Shown here in pieces: positions 18,572 through 27,048 of a stretch of 64,000 bases of DNA. The stretch comes from UBA10518 sp022837185 (lineage in GTDB: Bacteria; Desulfobacterota; Desulfobulbia; Desulfobulbales; Desulfobulbaceae), in NCBI GenBank assembly GCA_034007705.1, contig JAVEQK010000014.1:1-64000 (forward strand). The letters are read 5' to 3'. Numbering within the stretch: position 1 is the first letter of the stretch; every line of letters begins with the position of its first letter. A model generated the notes under the pieces. It did no database searches. It worked only from the letters and a program-made list of their open reading frames with translations, and was not told the origin of the DNA. The translations under genes and the position numbers were made by a program.

Positions 18572-21121
18572 TCAAGTATTTGCATGCAACTCAACACGCT
18601 TTGTTTTTCTGACCCTGGAAAGCAGCGTCTCCCGTTCTGAAAGACCGAGAACCTCCACCATGATCTGCCGGGGATTCACGCCCGGCCGACCCTGATGTGC
18701 GATGAGCTCGAACCTGAGCGTTCCGTGGTCGATCCTCAGGGACCTGACCAGGGGGCGGATGTCGAGTTCAGACCGTCTGCCCTTGCGGGACCGTTCGATC
18801 ACAAAGCTGTCCCCGGCCAGAAATTCACCGATCCGTTGCAGCCGTTCGACCGGGTGCGGCCCGGGCAGCACCGCCTCATAGGCGGTCACGATGGTTCCCG
18901 CTTCGGCGGTTGGGGCCGGTTCAACGCCGGTTACCCGCATCCCTGGCGGCAATTCGAGGCCAAGGGCAACGCCAAGGGCAGCGGGGTCCTGCAACGGCGA
19001 GGCCACTTCCATGTCGAAGTACTCGACCTCGCTCTCCATGCCCACCGGCAGCGCCGCGCCGAAAGATACCCGGGGTGTCGGATTGAATCCCCGGGAATGC
19101 AGAACAGCAACCCTGGCGCGGCGAAGGGCGCGAAAGACCAGCTGCAGTATTTCGAGGTGGCTGAAAAAACGGCTGTCGCCCAGCCTGGTATAATGAATCC
19201 GGTACCTGAAGCGAGGCTGCTGTTCATCCCGGGACGCAGCGGCTGGGGGGTGGGTTTTTTCGGCCGGGTACCGCTCCTTCTTCCCCCGGGTGCAGATCAC
19301 CGGCCTGATGGTGCGGAAGTCGCACAGACCGCACTGCTGACAGCCGGCGGTCCGGCAGTCCGGGGTATACTCACGCTCCAGGGCCCGCTCGCGCTCCCGG
19401 GCGAGAAATTCACGGTCCACCCCGCTGTCAAGGTGGTCCCAGGGCAGCGCCTCGCCGGGATCCCTGGCCCGGAGATAGGAGTTGAGATCAATCCCGCACT
19501 CCCCGGCGGCATCCTGCCAGTGCTCCAGCCTGTAGTGCTCGGACCACCCGTCCAGGCGGGCGCCCGACTTCCAGGCGGTTTCGATGAGGCCGGCCAGACG
19601 CCGATCGCCGCGGGAAAAGACGCCTTCCATCACACTCTGGCGAGGGTCATGCCACTTCAGCTTGAAACCCCGCCGGGGCAGCAGGCCCTTGAGATGATCG
19701 ATCAGGCCCTGCGACTCCTCCAGGCTGAGCTGCCGCTCCCACTGGAAGGGGGTGTGCGGTTTCGGCACAAAGGTGCCGACGCTGACGTTGATCTGCACAC
19801 GTTTTGCCCGCGGGCCCGCTTCACCTCTCGCCCGGCGGGCCAGATCGACTATTGCCTCGACATCCTCCATGGTTTCAGTCGGCAGACCGATCATGAAATA
19901 CAACTTGATCAGGTCCCAGCCCAGGGCAAAGGCATCCCGGCAGGTCTGCAGCAGGTCAACCTCGCTGATGCCCTTGTTGATCACCTCCCGCAGCCTGTCG
20001 GTTCCCGCTTCCGGCGCGACGGTGAAGCCGGTCATGCGGACCCGCCTGATCTGGTTCATTATTTCCGGGGTCAGGGTGCCGACCCGCATGGACGGCATGG
20101 AAATCGAAACGTACCGCCCGGCAAACCGATCCATCAATTCGGTCATCAGTTCCGGCAGACAGGAATAGTCCCCGGAGGAGAGCGACAGCAGCGCCAGTTC
20201 CTCGAAGCCGCTGCAGGCAATTCCCTTCTCGGCGGCCTCCAGAATATCGTCGATGGAGCGCTCGCGGACCGGACGGTAAATGACGCCGGCCTGACAGAAG
20301 CGACATCCACGGGTACAGCCCCGGGCGATCTCGATCGCCAGCCGATCATGGATGGGTTTGACCACGGGCACCAGGGGGCTGCCTCCTTCCTCGGCTTTCG
20401 GCAGCCCGGGCAGCACCCGCCGTCGAACGGACGTGTATTCCGGCCGCAGAGGATGAATTCCCCGCAATTGCGAACCGGCATATTGGGGGGCGAAAAAGGC
20501 GGGAACATAGACCCCCGGGATTTGAGACAGTCCGATCAGTACATCCGGGCGCGCCGTTCCCTCCCTCTTGGCCCGGCGCACGGCTTCGGCCACCTCCAGG
20601 ATGACCTCCTCCCCGTCTCCCAGAACCACGGCATCAAAAAAATCCGCCACCGGCTCGGGATTCATGCTGCAGGACCCGCCCCCGATCACCAGGGGAGCGG
20701 TTTCCTCCCTTGCCTTTGCCCGAAGCGGAATCCCGGCAAGATCGAGGATGGTGAGGATATTGGTGTAGCACAGTTCGTAGGGCAGGGTAATGCCGATCAC
20801 ATCAAAATCGGCAAGGGGACGGCGGGATTCGATGGCAAACAGGGGCATTCCACGGCGGCGCAGCTCCCCCTCCATATCCAGATCAGGCGCATAGCACCGC
20901 TCGGCAAGCATTCCCTCCCGGCTGTTCAGGATATGGTAGAGGATCTGGAGGCCGAAATGGGACATGCCGATTTCATACAGGTCCGGAAAGACAAGGGCGA
21001 AACGAACCTCGGCGTCATGCCAGTTCCTTACCGAGGCGTGGAGTTCGCCCCCGGCATACCGGCCCGGCTTCCTGACAAACGGCAGGATATGGTCAATATT
21101 CACAATTTCCGGCATATTCAT
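18572..21121 (-). CDS. B12-binding radical SAM protein fused to TIGR03936 (DUF2344) domain
   Basis: 849 aa. The N-terminal part resembles a B12-binding Rossmann domain; the radical SAM domain carries the cluster motif GCTRGCRFCQAG (near residue 275); a Cys-rich segment (CRTAGCQQCGLCDF, near 620) may hold another metal site; the last 230 residues (FRYRIHYTRLGDSRFFSHLE...) are the TIGR03936/DUF2344 domain. This TIGR03960 plus TIGR03936 fusion is widespread in Deltaproteobacteria and Firmicutes, often beside ribonuclease G or ribosomal genes, and its reaction is not settled. Here it stands alone. A second in-frame ATG lies six bases downstream of the start. Confidence 0.9.
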   Translation of the reverse strand: MNMPEIVNIDHILPFVRKPGRYAGGELHASVRNWHDAEVRFALVFPDLYEIGMSHFGLQILYHILNSREGMLAERCYAPDLDMEGELRRRGMPLFAIESRRPLADFDVIGITLPYELCYTNILTILDLAGIPLRAKAREETAPLVIGGGSCSMNPEPVADFFDAVVLGDGEEVILEVAEAVRRAKREGTARPDVLIGLSQIPGVYVPAFFAPQYAGSQLRGIHPLRPEYTSVRRRVLPGLPKAEEGGSPLVPVVKPIHDRLAIEIARGCTRGCRFCQAGVIYRPVRERSIDDILEAAEKGIACSGFEELALLSLSSGDYSCLPELMTELMDRFAGRYVSISMPSMRVGTLTPEIMNQIRRVRMTGFTVAPEAGTDRLREVINKGISEVDLLQTCRDAFALGWDLIKLYFMIGLPTETMEDVEAIVDLARRARGEAGPRAKRVQINVSVGTFVPKPHTPFQWERQLSLEESQGLIDHLKGLLPRRGFKLKWHDPRQSVMEGVFSRGDRRLAGLIETAWKSGARLDGWSEHYRLEHWQDAAGECGIDLNSYLRARDPGEALPWDHLDSGVDREFLARERERALEREYTPDCRTAGCQQCGLCDFRTIRPVICTRGKKERYPAEKTHPPAAASRDEQQPRFRYRIHYTRLGDSRFFSHLEILQLVFRALRRARVAVLHSRGFNPTPRVSFGAALPVGMESEVEYFDMEVASPLQDPAALGVALGLELPPGMRVTGVEPAPTAEAGTIVTAYEAVLPGPHPVERLQRIGEFLAGDSFVIERSRKGRRSELDIRPLVRSLRIDHGTLRFELIAHQGRPGVNPRQIMVEVLGLSERETLLSRVRKTKRVELHANT

Positions 21122-21275
21122 CCAATGTTCCGCGGGTCCGGCCCTTATACTGAAAAATCATTGACATTTCAACCTTGCGGGAGATAATCAACATAATATA
21201 TTCTCAAAAGATCGGCCGGACCATGACCAATGATCCGGCCCCCTTTGACTCCATTTTTCCATGGAAGTGATATCG

Positions 21276-22388
21276 ATGAAGAAATATTTGTCGCTCGGCC
21301 AGTTCCTGTTTATCCCCTTCCTGCTTCTTGCCGGCCTGTGTTCGGCATCGTCCGGCCAGGTGCTGGAGAAGATCGAATTCGATGCCTCCACACCCGGCAT
21401 CGATCTGGTCACCTTCAAAATGAACGGAGCCCATCTGCCCACTTCTTTCGCCCTCAAGGGAGACCTGCCCCGGGTGATTTTTGATTTTCCCGACGTCGAA
21501 CCCTCGAAAAACGTCAAGAATATCATGGCGACCGATGGCCGTTTCATCAAACAGATCAGAACCGGCATCCACAGCGGAGAGAACCCCAAAACCCGGGTTG
21601 TCTTTGATTTGCGGTCCGACGGCGCGGTGGATTTCAAGCAGGACTTCGATGCGGCGACCAACACCCTGCGGATAAGCCTGTTCACCGCCGGCTTCGAACC
21701 CCCTTCGGCCGGTTCCCTGTCATGGAAGCCGTCTCCAGAGAGCGGGGAAACCCCGGCGGCAGCTCCGGCCATGACCGCAACGCAGCCTGCCGAAGGAACA
21801 GCCGGTCCGGCCCCGGCCGCGGAATCATCCTCAGGGACGGCGGGCATGCCCGGCGAACAGACGGCACCGGAACCCCCTGGTCAACCTGACGCCCCGGAAA
21901 CACTCGGTGACCATCTTTTTGCGGCCATCCCTGAATCGGAAACTGAAGATATCCTCCCCGAGGAAACAACCCGCATTCAGCCATTGGCAGAGATCGGCAA
22001 CCAGAAAGCTCTTCCCGGCAACGGCGGGCAGCCGACACTGTATTCCATTGAATTTGACCAAACCTCGGACCGAGGTGAAATGATACTCTTCAAACTCAGC
22101 AACTTCAATCCGCCGGTGGTTTTCGGCATTGAAGAAGATATTCCCAGGATAGTCTGCTTTTTCAAAGATACCGGCGCCGGGGAGGATCTGGTGGAGCTCA
22201 TTGAATCCAACGGCCGCTTTGTCCGGAACATCCGGGTCGGCAAGTACCGGAATCCCGATAACGTCAGGGTTGTCCTCGACCTGGTTCCCAACCACAATTA
22301 CGATCTGCAGCAGGTCTTCTTCAAGGAAGACGATATGTTCATGATCATCATCAATACCGCCGGCGAGCATGGGGCCGGCAAAAGCTGA
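21276..22388 (+). CDS. Exported protein with two AMIN-like domains
   Basis: 370 aa. A signal peptide (MKKYLSLGQFLFIPFLLLAGLCSAS) leads into an AMIN-type beta domain (about residues 30-140: PRVIFDFPDV...TRVVFDLRSD), a Pro/Ala/Glu-rich linker (about 150-230) and a second copy (about 250-365: PRIVCFFKD...VRVVLDLVPN). AMIN domains localise proteins to peptidoglycan or to secretin and division complexes. No amidase or secretin domain is present, so it may be a targeting or scaffold protein. The ATG at 21276 fits the signal peptide better than the one at 21261. Confidence 0.8.
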   Translation: MKKYLSLGQFLFIPFLLLAGLCSASSGQVLEKIEFDASTPGIDLVTFKMNGAHLPTSFALKGDLPRVIFDFPDVEPSKNVKNIMATDGRFIKQIRTGIHSGENPKTRVVFDLRSDGAVDFKQDFDAATNTLRISLFTAGFEPPSAGSLSWKPSPESGETPAAAPAMTATQPAEGTAGPAPAAESSSGTAGMPGEQTAPEPPGQPDAPETLGDHLFAAIPESETEDILPEETTRIQPLAEIGNQKALPGNGGQPTLYSIEFDQTSDRGEMILFKLSNFNPPVVFGIEEDIPRIVCFFKDTGAGEDLVELIESNGRFVRNIRVGKYRNPDNVRVVLDLVPNHNYDLQQVFFKEDDMFMIIINTAGEHGAGKS

Positions 22389-22410
22389 TCCCCGCGGCCC
22401 TGATGCATTG

Positions 22411-22578
22411 TAAAGTTGGCAGTCGGCAGTCGGCAGTTGGCAGTTTGGCGATTGAGGCCTGGCGGCTTTTCGGTATTTCAGGACCCCTCCTCCACCCCAA
22501 CGGGGCGCCTACCCGGAGTCTCGCTTCGTTCGCCTACATCCCCAGGAGAAGGGTGTTTGAAAGTTGGCAGTCGGCAGT
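22411..22578. repeat. Heptamer repeats (GGCAGTY) at left edge of assembly gap
   Basis: Runs of GTTGGCA/GTCGGCA occur at 22414-22446 and 22562-22578. Between them lies unique-looking sequence beginning at 22508 that recurs exactly at 22679-22749 beyond the gap (71 bases including the heptamers). Confidence 0.85.
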
Positions 22579-22678
22579 NNNNNNNNNNNNNNNNNNNNNN
22601 NNNNNNNNNNNNNNNNNNNNNNNNNNNNNNNNNNNNNNNNNNNNNNNNNNNNNNNNNNNNNNNNNNNNNNNNNNNNNN
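22579..22678. other. Assembly gap (100 N)
   Basis: Exactly 100 N, a conventional placeholder of unknown true length. The 71 bases before it (22508-22578) are identical to the 71 after it (22679-22749), so the two contigs may simply overlap. Confidence 0.98.
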
Positions 22679-22780
22679 CCTACCCGGAGTCTCGCTTCGT
22701 TCGCCTACATCCCCAGGAGAAGGGTGTTTGAAAGTTGGCAGTCGGCAGTTGGCAGTCGGCAGTCGGCAGTCGGCAGTTTA
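22679..22780. repeat. Repeat of the pre-gap sequence plus heptamer array
   Basis: Bases 22679-22749 duplicate 22508-22578. A heptamer array follows to 22779 with about six units of GTYGGCA. Confidence 0.85.
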
Positions 22781-22814
22781 GGGATTGAAGCCTGGCGGCT
22801 TTTGGGTGTTTCAG

Positions 22815-23463
22815 TTTCGTTGGGCTGAGCTTGCGAAGCCCAACGTAACCGTAGAGAATTGTTGGGGTGTTCTCAGGGTCAACCCAATCTCGGCCCTTTC
22901 GATCGCGATCCCGATTTCGATTTCGATCAGCGACAACAAACCAACAGCGAAGCTGCAAACTCCCAACTGCCGACTGCCGACTCCCAACTGCCGACTCACG
23001 GCGAAGTTTCGTAGGTTGGGCTGAGCTTGCGAAGCCCAACGCAACCGATTGGAATTGTTGAGGTTCTCTGGTTCACCCCAACCTACGACTCTTTCGATCG
23101 CGATCCCGATTTCGATTGGAACTTGCTGCGCTGAGCGCAATGAGGAAAGGGACGAACCGGATAGGGCTCTTCATTCAATCAACAGCGAAGCTGCAAACTC
23201 CCAACTGCCGTATCACGGCGCAGTTTCGCAGGTTGGGCTGAGCTCGCGAAGACCAACGCAACCGATTGGAATTGTTGGGGTTCTCTGGTTCACCCCAACC
23301 TACGACCCTTTCGATCCCGATTTCGATTTCAATCAGCGCCAATAAACCGACAGCGAAGCTGCAAACTCCCAACTGCCGACTGCTGACTGCCGACTGCAAA
23401 CTCCCAACTGCCAACTGCCGACTGCCGACTGCCGACTCCAAACTGCAATCTCCCCCCGCCGGG
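22815..23463. repeat. Three tandem copies of a composite intergenic repeat (about 190-217 bp)
   Basis: Copies start near 22815, 23006 and 23222. Each runs: GTTTCG, a hairpin GGTTGGGCTGAGCTTGCGAA-type element with its complementary arm AGCCCAAC, then GATTGGAATTGTTGGGGTTC, CACCCCAACCTACGA, a hexamer stretch of TCGATT/CCGATT units, then CAGCGAAGCTGCAAACTCCC and a heptamer array AACTGCCGACTGCC. The third copy ends just before the merR terminator. Copy 2 has an extra segment (23121-23185) that recurs inverted at 29938-30003. No protein-coding potential is evident. Confidence 0.85.
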
Positions 23464-23466
23464 CGC

Positions 23467-23502
23467 AAAAAAAACCGGACCGCACAGATTGTACGGTCCG
23501 GT
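23467..23502 (-). terminator. Intrinsic terminator of the merR/nrfD operon
   Basis: Read on the minus strand, ACCGGACCG, an 11-base loop and CGGTCCGGT are followed by a run of eight T, ending 30 bases after the MerR stop codon. Confidence 0.9.
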
Positions 23503-23531
23503 CAGGATCAACCGCAACTGATCAGAATCAA

Positions 23532-23900
23532 TCAGGCGACGTTCCAGTCGACCCTTTTGAGCCGCTGGGGCTTTATCTCCTCAACCTTCCGGGGAACGAG
23601 GCCGTTCGACATGAACGCCGTGCATTCCTTGCGCTTCTCAAAGGGGCAGTCGGCTATGTTCCAGCACGGAGTATACTGCAGCAGTTTTTTGATCGCTGCT
23701 ATTGATATCCCCTGCTCATGAATCATCTTGCGGAGACACTCGATCCATTTTACGTCATTCATCGTGTAGTAGCGCCACTTACCTTTGCGCATGGGCCTGA
23801 TCAGTCTCTCCTGTTCATAAATCCGGAGGGTCCTTGGATGCACTTCGAGCATCTGTGCGGCTACGCCTATGGTGAAGATTGCTTTTTTTTCGTTAACCAT
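23532..23900 (-). CDS. MerR family regulator with C-x5-C-x7-C motif (copy 1)
   Basis: 122 aa. Residues about 8-75 form a MerR winged helix (FTIGVAAQMLEVHPRTLRIYEQERLI), closest in style to HspR-type regulators. After the dimerisation helix comes PCWNIADCPFEKRKEC, three Cys in the spacing C-x5-C-x7-C, resembling the CW motif found in many deltaproteobacterial sensory proteins. The second MerR at 30325 has the same spacing, so the Cys probably matter, for metal, FeS or thiol sensing (inference). It is last in the NrfD operon, 85 bases after nrfD, and ends at a strong terminator. Confidence 0.9.
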   Translation of the reverse strand: MVNEKKAIFTIGVAAQMLEVHPRTLRIYEQERLIRPMRKGKWRYYTMNDVKWIECLRKMIHEQGISIAAIKKLLQYTPCWNIADCPFEKRKECTAFMSNGLVPRKVEEIKPQRLKRVDWNVA

Positions 23901-23985
23901 CCCGAACCTCTCTTGTCTAGGGTCGCGGGAGGAGCGGAACTCCGAACTCCTCCCGCCTGAATTCTCCAGCCGGCAGCTCCTGCCT

Positions 23986-25170
23986 TTAGTGGTCCCCGTT
24001 CAGCGCGTAGGCTTTGCCGAAGAAACGCTCGCCAAGCAGGAATGCCGTGCCGACGATGCCGACGCCTGCCATCACCAGGAGTATCTCCGCCAGGGAAGGA
24101 GTATAGCTCAGGGTGGCGGGAGCATTGAACGTATCGGGATAGACCGGGATAATCTGCCCGGCAACCACCGTGTTGTAGGTCCTGAAGAACAGGCCGACGA
24201 TGGTCATCAGTGCCGCCGCCGACATTGCCGCTACGCTGTTCAGCCTGGTTACGACCAGGAGAAGCAGGGGGATCGCCAGGCCGATGGTAATTTCAAATAC
24301 CCAGAAGCTGTTTGCCAGGGGACCGCTCATCATGGCTTCAGCGGCCAGACGCCCGCCTTCCATGCCGCCGACGAAGTAGGAGATCATCCTCCAGGCGGTG
24401 GCCACGGTGATAAGCACCAGCATCAGCATCAACACCTTGCCGGCGGAGCGCACCCCTTCAAGGGTGTCGGCATCCATGGAGCGCCGGCGGATGACATAGG
24501 CATAATGGGTAAACATGATGGCTGCCGCCGCGCCGCACAGGAAGGCGTTGCCGAGGAAGAAGATCGGCAACTGCGAGCCGTACCAGAAGGGGCGGCCGGA
24601 CAGGGTGGCAAAAACGGCGCCGAGGTTGGTATTGGCGGCGACTTCCGCCAGCGCGCCCATGACGCCAAGGGCGATCGCCAGCTTAAACTGCTTGGTCAGG
24701 ATCAGATAAAACTCGACCAGCATCATACCCACCGCGAGCCCGTAGAGCGTGCCCATCCACCAGATATTCGAAGTGGGGTTGGGGGAGATCACGTTGTAGA
24801 TCGCCATCCGCCAGGGGCTTTCCAATTCCAGACCGATGATGGCGAACCCTGCAATGATCGTTATCAGGGAAAGCCATACCATCCTGTTGGCCAGCGGTGC
24901 CATCTTGTTGCCGCCGAAGACGTGGCTGATGGCGGCCAGCAGGCAGAGACCCGTCGATATAATGGCGAAGAAGGCGTAGCTTGAAATAAGGATGCCCCAG
25001 GGCACTTCCCGGGTATTGTTATAGATCGCGTGATGTCCGGCATAAAAGCCGTAAAGCCCGGCACCGATGCCGATCAGTGCCATCAGGGCGAATACCGCGG
25101 TCAGTGTCTTGGTACCCGAGGTCGATACTTCGGGTTCGGCAGTGGCTGTGATAGAAAATACATTTGCCAT
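23986..25170 (-). CDS. NrfD/PsrC-type quinone-interacting membrane subunit (copy 1)
   Basis: 394 aa, almost wholly hydrophobic with about 9-10 predicted membrane spans. It shares long identical stretches with the paralogue at 30838, e.g. WRMAIYNVISPNPTSNIWWM and REVPWG. NrfD-family subunits exchange electrons with menaquinone and pass them to an FeS partner; the FeS and hexaheme genes at 26.3-27.8 kb are the obvious candidates. AAGGAGGAGATGAG precedes the ATG at 25170; the frame is open 11 codons further upstream. It follows the small membrane protein gene in a unit with a sigma-54 promoter. Confidence 0.92.
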   Translation of the reverse strand: MANVFSITATAEPEVSTSGTKTLTAVFALMALIGIGAGLYGFYAGHHAIYNNTREVPWGILISSYAFFAIISTGLCLLAAISHVFGGNKMAPLANRMVWLSLITIIAGFAIIGLELESPWRMAIYNVISPNPTSNIWWMGTLYGLAVGMMLVEFYLILTKQFKLAIALGVMGALAEVAANTNLGAVFATLSGRPFWYGSQLPIFFLGNAFLCGAAAAIMFTHYAYVIRRRSMDADTLEGVRSAGKVLMLMLVLITVATAWRMISYFVGGMEGGRLAAEAMMSGPLANSFWVFEITIGLAIPLLLLVVTRLNSVAAMSAAALMTIVGLFFRTYNTVVAGQIIPVYPDTFNAPATLSYTPSLAEILLVMAGVGIVGTAFLLGERFFGKAYALNGDH

Positions 25171-25237
25171 CTCATCTCCTCCTTTTCCTTGAATCTGTTG
25201 CATTTTTCCTAAATGATAAATTGCTGGGCAAATCGGG

Positions 25238-25471
25238 TTAACAGCTTGCCGGCTCGACCATCTTCTCCCTGTACTCGCCGCGGGACAACGACCAGAGGCC
25301 GTACAGGACGGCTATCACTGAGAAAGGTCCCGTGACCAGGAACAGCAGGAAGGAAAGGCAGAGCCAGAAAGGTTCGTTCAATCGCGCGGCAAAGGCCGAC
25401 AGGCGGTGAAACAATGAGGGACGGCTTTCGCTCTTGGTGTGACTTGTGGTCAGTTGGTGTATCGCGCTCAT
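25238..25471 (-). CDS. Small membrane protein preceding NrfD copy 1
   Basis: 77 aa. A polar N-terminus (MSAIHQLTTSHTKSESRPS) is followed by one or two hydrophobic segments (LNEPFWLCLSFLLFLVTGPFSVIAVLYGLW) and a short charged tail. AAGGAGGAGACA sits just before this ATG, which I prefer to an in-frame ATG six codons upstream. It is the first gene after the sigma-54 promoter at 25530-25544. A 38-aa membrane peptide takes the same place before NrfD copy 2, so both may be small assembly or structural subunits. I recognise no family. Confidence 0.8.
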   Translation of the reverse strand: MSAIHQLTTSHTKSESRPSLFHRLSAFAARLNEPFWLCLSFLLFLVTGPFSVIAVLYGLWSLSRGEYREKMVEPASC

Positions 25472-25529
25472 TGTCTCCTCCTTTGTCATCCTTGCTGGGG
25501 CAGCTTCGCTTTTCTTTACCCTTTGATAG

Positions 25530-25544
25530 GCAAAGGACGTGCCA
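25530..25544 (-). promoter_or_regulatory. Sigma-54 promoter of the NrfD-1 operon
   Basis: On the minus strand it reads TGGCAC-GTCCT-TTGC, a full 10/10 match to TGGCAC-N5-TTGC. Transcription would start near 25518, giving a leader of about 47 bases to the small membrane protein gene. GCARAATNNGNCC motifs lie 134 and 168 bases upstream, a normal distance for enhancer sites. Confidence 0.88.
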
Positions 25545-25677
25545 GAAGAGGGGGACGGCGGACAATAATTTATTCACTCAGCGCAAATCCCCAACATTGC
25601 GTATAAATATTATGTACCAGAATCCATGTGCAAGTTTTTCCGGCAACCATCATTGTCAAATTAATTGCCAACTGGAC

Positions 25678-25725
25678 GCAAAATTTGCCCACAAGGCAAG
25701 TTAACGATGAAGCAAAATGCGCCCA
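25678..25725. promoter_or_regulatory. Enhancer-like motif pair (GCARAATNNGCCCA)
   Basis: GCAAAATTTGCCCA at 25678-25691 and GCAAAATGCGCCCA at 25712-25725, 34 bases apart in the same orientation. Their distance from the -24 element of the NrfD-1 promoter (134 and 168 bases) suits binding of the sigma-54 activator; a MerR operator is the alternative. Confidence 0.65.
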
Positions 25726-25932
25726 AACTAAACATCCGCTTTCCATAGGACTGCCGATAGCGACTTATAACTATAACTTTCTGATATAATTTATATATTT
25801 TTACAAGAAAGCCCGACGCACTTTCCCTCCCCGGCGCGAGACGCCCCGGACACGGCCGGAACGCGCCCTGAAATAGGCTTAATTAATATACCGTAATTTC
25901 AAATAGTTATTTTACAAGAAAACAAATATGAC

Positions 25933-25969
25933 GCAGAATTCGCCCAACAAGGGCACAAAATGGGACCCC
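25933..25969. promoter_or_regulatory. Further enhancer-like motifs
   Basis: GCAGAATTCGCCCA at 25933-25946 is a strong copy. A weaker one, ACAAAATGGGACCC, starts 22 bases later at 25955 and overlaps GGCACAAAAT (25952-25961), a 10-mer that recurs inverted at 32732-32741 near the second motif cluster. Confidence 0.5.
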
Positions 25970-26229
25970 GAGCGGGCAAGCCTGGAGGAGGATATCTCAG
26001 GAGAGGATTGACAAACTCAGGCGGAAAGCAAAGAGAGGAGGACGGACCGGAAAGGTGGACGGGCGAAAAATGAGACGGGAGAAGGGAACGAATGCGTATG
26101 GGAATATTGACAGTAGCAGTGTCACAGTTACGCAGGTGCTCTTATATATATGCATATCCTTTTTTCCTGTCAACTGGAAGTTTCAGGAAGGGATCCGGGA
26201 AGGGGGAAAAAAGGTGCGGAGGCAGAGGG

Positions 26230-26272
26230 AAAAAAAGGTCTCCGGCCGGTGGTGGAAATACGACCGGAGACC
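26230..26272 (-). terminator. Intrinsic terminator of the hexaheme cytochrome gene
   Basis: On the minus strand a GGTCTCCGG / CCGGAGACC stem (26264-26272 with 26237-26245) is followed by seven T. It ends the FeS-hexaheme transcript and separates it from the NrfD-1 operon. Confidence 0.88.
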
Positions 26273-26341
26273 ATGATTATAAAAGGACAATTCTCCTCAG
26301 TCAAAAAAATGTGCCTGCCGGAAGGCGAAAATTGCATACCC

Positions 26342-27028
26342 TCAATGATGTTCGCCGTCCTGCTCTCCACCTCCGCCGAACTGCCTGTCGAAACCGAGAA
26401 CCCCGATATGACATGTGGTGCATCGCGTATCGGAGGCAAAGGCCTGGTCGCCGTCATGGCAGGCACCGCAATATTCGCCCCGGTACAGGGCCTCCATGAT
26501 GAATGCATCCTCGTTCTGTTCGGCGGCGCCGATGTGCATCGCGAACAGATTGCTGTGGCAGTCGCTGCAGCCGTATCCCAGGGAGTCAACATGCATGGTG
26601 TGATCGAAAATGACGGCCTTGAGCGGCCGGGTGAAAACGATCTGCCCCGGAGGGGTGTGGCAGGCGGCGCAATTCTTGTCGGCGTTGGCGTCAAAAGCCG
26701 TGTCGCCGTCATGGCAGGCTCCGCAATACTTGCCCTCGGCAAACCCCTGCATGGTAAAGTCATCCATCGCCTCGGCGGCGCCGGCCTCCATCTCGAATAA
26801 GTCGTCGTGGCAGGCGTCGCACTCGAAGCCCGAGTCCATTGTATGCACCTTATGGCTGAACGGAACCCTGGGAACCGGCTTGTTCCATATGATCAATTCG
26901 GCGGGGCCGTACAAATCCTCATCATAGTCCGCCTCTGCAGCGTTTTCAGCCATGCCGGACACTGAGAGCAGCATCCCCGCACAGGCGGCCAGCCCGAAGC
27001 CATACACAATTTTTTTGCTCAGTTTCAT
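26342..27028 (-). CDS. Hexaheme c-type cytochrome: tandem c7-type triheme domains
   Basis: 228 aa with a signal peptide (about residues 1-27). Six haem sites: CDACH (70), CGACH (102), CAACH (120), CSDCH (154), CGACH (187) and CTTCH (203). Residues about 55-125 and 139-208 are two copies of a triheme unit with matching spacing and a conserved PFSHK / IFDHT start that supplies axial His. The protein is periplasmic and probably carries electrons between the neighbouring FeS subunit or an NrfD quinone module and terminal reductases. AGGTGG precedes the ATG. It lies 20 bases after the FeS gene on the same strand. Confidence 0.93.
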   Translation of the reverse strand: MKLSKKIVYGFGLAACAGMLLSVSGMAENAAEADYDEDLYGPAELIIWNKPVPRVPFSHKVHTMDSGFECDACHDDLFEMEAGAAEAMDDFTMQGFAEGKYCGACHDGDTAFDANADKNCAACHTPPGQIVFTRPLKAVIFDHTMHVDSLGYGCSDCHSNLFAMHIGAAEQNEDAFIMEALYRGEYCGACHDGDQAFASDTRCTTCHIGVLGFDRQFGGGGEQDGEHH

Positions 27029-27048
27029 ATCGCCACCTCTCAAAGGGA

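Larger units (their letters stand above)
25545..26229. other. AT-rich intergenic region upstream of NrfD-1 operon
   Basis: 685 bases without a convincing gene, much richer in A/T than the surroundings, especially 25740-25800 and 25870-25930. It holds the enhancer-like motifs listed separately. Bases 25970-26110 form a purine-rich stretch (repeated GGAGGA/GGAAAG) of unknown role. Beyond 26230 it ends with the terminator of the hexaheme cytochrome gene. Confidence 0.7.

Noticed and set aside
18695..21187. 830-codon frame opposite the radical SAM gene
   Set aside because: Fully antisense to a gene with clear motifs; no recognisable domain.
22411..23463. CRISPR array
   Set aside because: Repeat units are 6-7 bases in direct succession or imperfect 200-bp copies. 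There is no regular repeat-spacer pattern and no cas gene.
26055..26276. 73-codon plus-strand frame in the intergenic region
   Set aside because: It covers the purine-rich stretch and runs into the terminator hairpin; highly basic, low-complexity product with no supporting context.
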